61,107 bases of DNA from Phoronis australis (Eukaryota > Phoronida > Phoronidae), in NCBI GenBank assembly GCA_002633005.1, contig NMRA01000654.1, positions 60,120 through 121,226 on the forward strand. The letters are read 5' to 3'. The number at the start of each line of letters is the position of its first letter. Position 1 is the stretch's first letter. Made by a program: the position numbers and the translations under genes. The notes beneath the pieces are model-generated. The model saw only the letters and a list, made by a program, of their open reading frames with translations, made no database searches and had not been told where the DNA came from. Positions 58,349 to 61,107 of this stretch are shown one piece after another.

Positions 58349-59749
58349 GGTTCCTCTTTTGATCATTTGAATAAGTTGAGAGCAGACAGCAGCTCAACAT
58401 CATGAATATGGCCCCCATGATTTGCCTGAACACAGATGTTTCTATGGGAGGTTCCATTACTTTACTAGAGACACTTAGTGAATTTTGAGTTCCCCTTTGT
58501 AACCTTGGTTTTTGAACCAGGACCATTCATTGTGTTTAGTTTTGAGTATTTTTGGTGTCCGTGTTTTTCTAAATTGTGTTTTGCTCTCTGAATAAGCTTT
58601 ACAGTTTTTGAGATGCCTGTACTAGTCCATAGTGGTAGATTCCCTGATACACTAGAATCCAAGATCGTTGTGTAAGCAGCCTCAGTCTTGTTTCCCATTT
58701 AGAGGTTTGAGTGTGACATCCAATCATTAAACTCTAGCTCAGTTTTCTCATTTTCATCCGTGTTTCAGTATGAAGCCAAGGTGAGATATATTGATTTTGT
58801 GCTCAAGTAAATATTTTCCGAGACGAGTACTTAATATGTGTTTTTATTTAATGACCTCTAGATTCCGTGAAGCTACGAATTCAAATTCAAAATTGTGATT
58901 TGGATTCAAATCTGAACTTAGGTCTTTAATTTTAGGATTATGAAGTGCAAACTTAGATTAGATACTCATCTGTGTCAACTGTGATGTTCTTGAGCTCAAT
59001 ATCAATGTCGCTTATCTTGCGCTCCTACTAAAATGCACCAGAATACATTAAAATTAAGCCAACTCTTGAGTTGACTTGGATTTCCGAGATCAGATTTCAT
59101 GCGCTGATTGTATACCGGTGCCACACACAGCCTGCTTTTGAAAACTGTTAACAAAGCATGGAGATTAATTTTGTAAGTTTTTTAACATCACGTACCTAAC
59201 TTTATGATTGAGCAATAGGCGGATGTAGGGGAGTTATGTGCCATTTGTGTACTGTGACTTTGTCGCTGTATGTTGTCTTTGCAAAGTATTCAAAATGTGA
59301 ACATGAGTTTTGAGTCGGAAATACCTTGTTTTTTGGAAGTTGCAAAGTTTTTCAAAGATGTGAAGTTGGGTGGATGTGGAAAGCCTTCAAACTTATTCAG
59401 CATGTGTTTAACTTTAACATTAGAAAGTATGTTCTGTTTTAATTGGTGAGAAATTAGTGCTGCTGCTAATTAGTTGTTGCTGTCTCATGCTGCAAGTATT
59501 GACCAAGTAGTTTTTCTTTTTCGTGTTTATGTGTCAATTATTGAGGAGTGTTTTTACATGTCTTCTCTTTCCTGCCTGTTTTCTCTTTTTTATTTCATTC
59601 TGTATATTCTCCATAAAGGTGCGTAATTTTGGAGAGTTGCTTTATTTTTAGATGTTTCTCTCACTGGAGGCAGATGTATTAAAACGAAATTTATCGTAAC
59701 GTGTATACATAACTTTTTATATATTTTGACGATCAAAAAGTTCTAAGAC

Positions 59750-59755
59750 AATAAA
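59750..59755 (+). promoter_or_regulatory. Candidate distal polyadenylation signal AATAAA
   Basis: AATAAATGTGTATG followed by TTGTTGTCTTT and TTTGTGTT downstream gives a hexamer plus a GU/U-rich element. Use would give a 3' UTR of about 1.7 kb. Confidence 0.35.
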
Positions 59756-61107
59756 TGTGTATGAAATGGAAATTCTCTTGTTGTCTTTATAACTTTGTGT
59801 TATCATCAGAGGAATGCCACCAACCTTTAAATGCAAAATTTTCACTTTTATACAGTAAATATAATCATTCGTGGTGTTGTTGAATGATAGATGTTTTCTT
59901 CACTTCCAAAATTCAGTTACATCAGAAATGTTCGACAACTGATCACAGCTAGTCTCTTCGCCGTTGTGTGTCGCTGCGGTCAGGCTGAGCTTGTAATACC
60001 CCCTCGTCTCTGTTCATGTTATCAGGTTCAAATTTGATATGAATGGAGTCCTTGATCATGTTCTTCCAATCTGATCAATTATTGAAATGCTATCTCGGCC
60101 AATTACATGATTGTCTATAACCTCATGGTCTTTCCTTTCACACGGACCAAAGGGGCGCTTCATCGGCAGCAACAGACCATTTTTATGGGCGGTGCACCAT
60201 AGGGGTATGGGGGTCTATAGCCCCTCACTTATTTCAGTGCTGTGCTGCCCATATTGTTTGTGAAAATTTCTGAAGTAGTTTTGAATTTTCGGAAGTAAGG
60301 ATGGAATCTTTTAGGGTTAACAACAAAAGAAACATTTAGACTCCGTATGTGTAGGAAATATGATATCATCTTTAAAGGGCTTTTTTGTTTCCTTGTGTTG
60401 ATTTGGCCTAAAACCAGAATTACTACACCTCAGTGCTTACCAGAAGAAACTTGGAAATAAAATATTGAGGGAGTTTGAAACAATGAACCTTATGTCATAT
60501 TCCTCTTTGATATGTGTATAATTTCATCATACAGGGTGTTGAAGTGACTCAAACCTTGGGGAAAAGCAGAGAAACAGTTTTGAGTCATTCATTTTGTATA
60601 AAATATTTTTTGATTTTCCAAAAAGACCATTTTAATTCCAGTTTCAAAAATACTGTTTAAAATGTTAAACGGTTTACAATCGGTGAATGTTTTAACAATG
60701 TGGTGAAAAAATAATTGTTTGGGGATGGGGAGAAGTTGACGATGACTCTTCTTGTCGGAAATGTTTAATTCGGAAACTTTCTGTCCTGGTTGTTGTATTG
60801 TGTTTACCTTACCTCTGGGTTTGCACCATATCTTTATCAAAAGTTGAAGAAACTTTTGTGAAAGGTACGATGGCCTGTTATCTCCGCAGTGAACTGTGAT
60901 ATATATCGATCTCTGTAAATTCTTCTAAATTTTCCAGCACCGTCATTGTTTGTAATACTCCCATTGAGTCAGCTTCATATTATCTTTCACACATTATTTT
61001 ACTAAGTTCAGTAACTCAGACTGACATTATGCTAATTGCAAGGTTTATATTGCATATTTAATTTTGTACCTTGTAAATTTGTACCTTTAGACGATCTAAA
61101 CAAGAGC

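Larger units (their letters stand above)
58021..61107. other. SMG5 3' UTR and downstream DNA, no further gene seen
   Basis: No conserved coding block was recognised on either strand. AATAAA hexamers at 58343 and 59750 are the best poly(A) signal candidates. The last bases (from about 61098, AAACAAGAGC) are the complement of GCTCTTGTTT and may be the terminus of another family-2-like element on the - strand. Confidence 0.5.

Noticed and set aside
58769-58780. A 12-base microexon-like segment (TATGAAGCCAAG) between CAG and GTGAGA
   Set aside because: It lies after the SMG5 stop codon and has no partner exons; chance splice-site matches are expected in 3 kb.
1-61107. CRISPR arrays, operons, riboswitches or bacterial terminators
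   Set aside because: Split genes with GT-AG introns, SINEs and gypsy elements show animal nuclear DNA. The tandem arrays have no unique spacers.

Overview
This is animal nuclear genomic DNA. It is AT-rich, intron-dominated and full of dispersed and tandem repeats, with no compact bacterial-style coding. Almost all of it is one split gene on the + strand, the nonsense-mediated-decay factor SMG5. I can place 25 exon segments: one tentative, one duplicated copy, and 23 well-supported segments that run from 1351 to the stop codon at 58020. They have GT-AG junctions and mutually compatible phases. The two exceptions are the tentative first junction, which is one base short, and one exon missing between 10693 and 16538. 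SMG5 and MAST genes, tRNA-derived SINEs, a Ty3/gypsy element and 1-1.5 kb rolling-circle-like repeats point to an invertebrate metazoan, probably marine and heterozygous. I cannot name the species.

Layout. 1-830 is the 5' end of a Ty3/gypsy retrotransposon on the - strand (gag, primer site, complete LTR). 1231-10693 carries the SMG5 N-terminal 14-3-3-like/TPR region in nine exons, the first tentative. 10991-16003 is bounded by single Ns. It carries two exons of a MAST-family kinase on the - strand and lacks the SMG5 exon that reading phase demands, so it is either a misplaced contig or a nested gene beside lost sequence. 16538-31826 carries the middle of SMG5, including an acidic and polybasic low-complexity segment and one exon present twice around a 146-base gap. 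A 21.65-kb intron (31827-53479) follows. 53480-58020 encodes the C-terminal PIN-like domain. 58021-61107 is 3' UTR or intergenic.

The least expected structure is in the repeats. Two dispersed families with unrelated interiors share one end architecture: a 5' palindrome, one arm of it repeated near the 3' end, a small 3' hairpin, and a CTCTTGTT terminus. One copy sits inside another at 29902-30965 with no target-site duplication, and an intact paralogous module shows the empty site. This fits Helentron/HINE-type rolling-circle elements. Separately, two SMG5 exons (9 and 14) have their 3' ends and splice donors amplified into 51-bp and 45-bp minisatellites.

Only single-sequence reading was possible. 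Homology calls rest on recognised protein motifs, and splice calls on GT-AG sites plus phase continuity.
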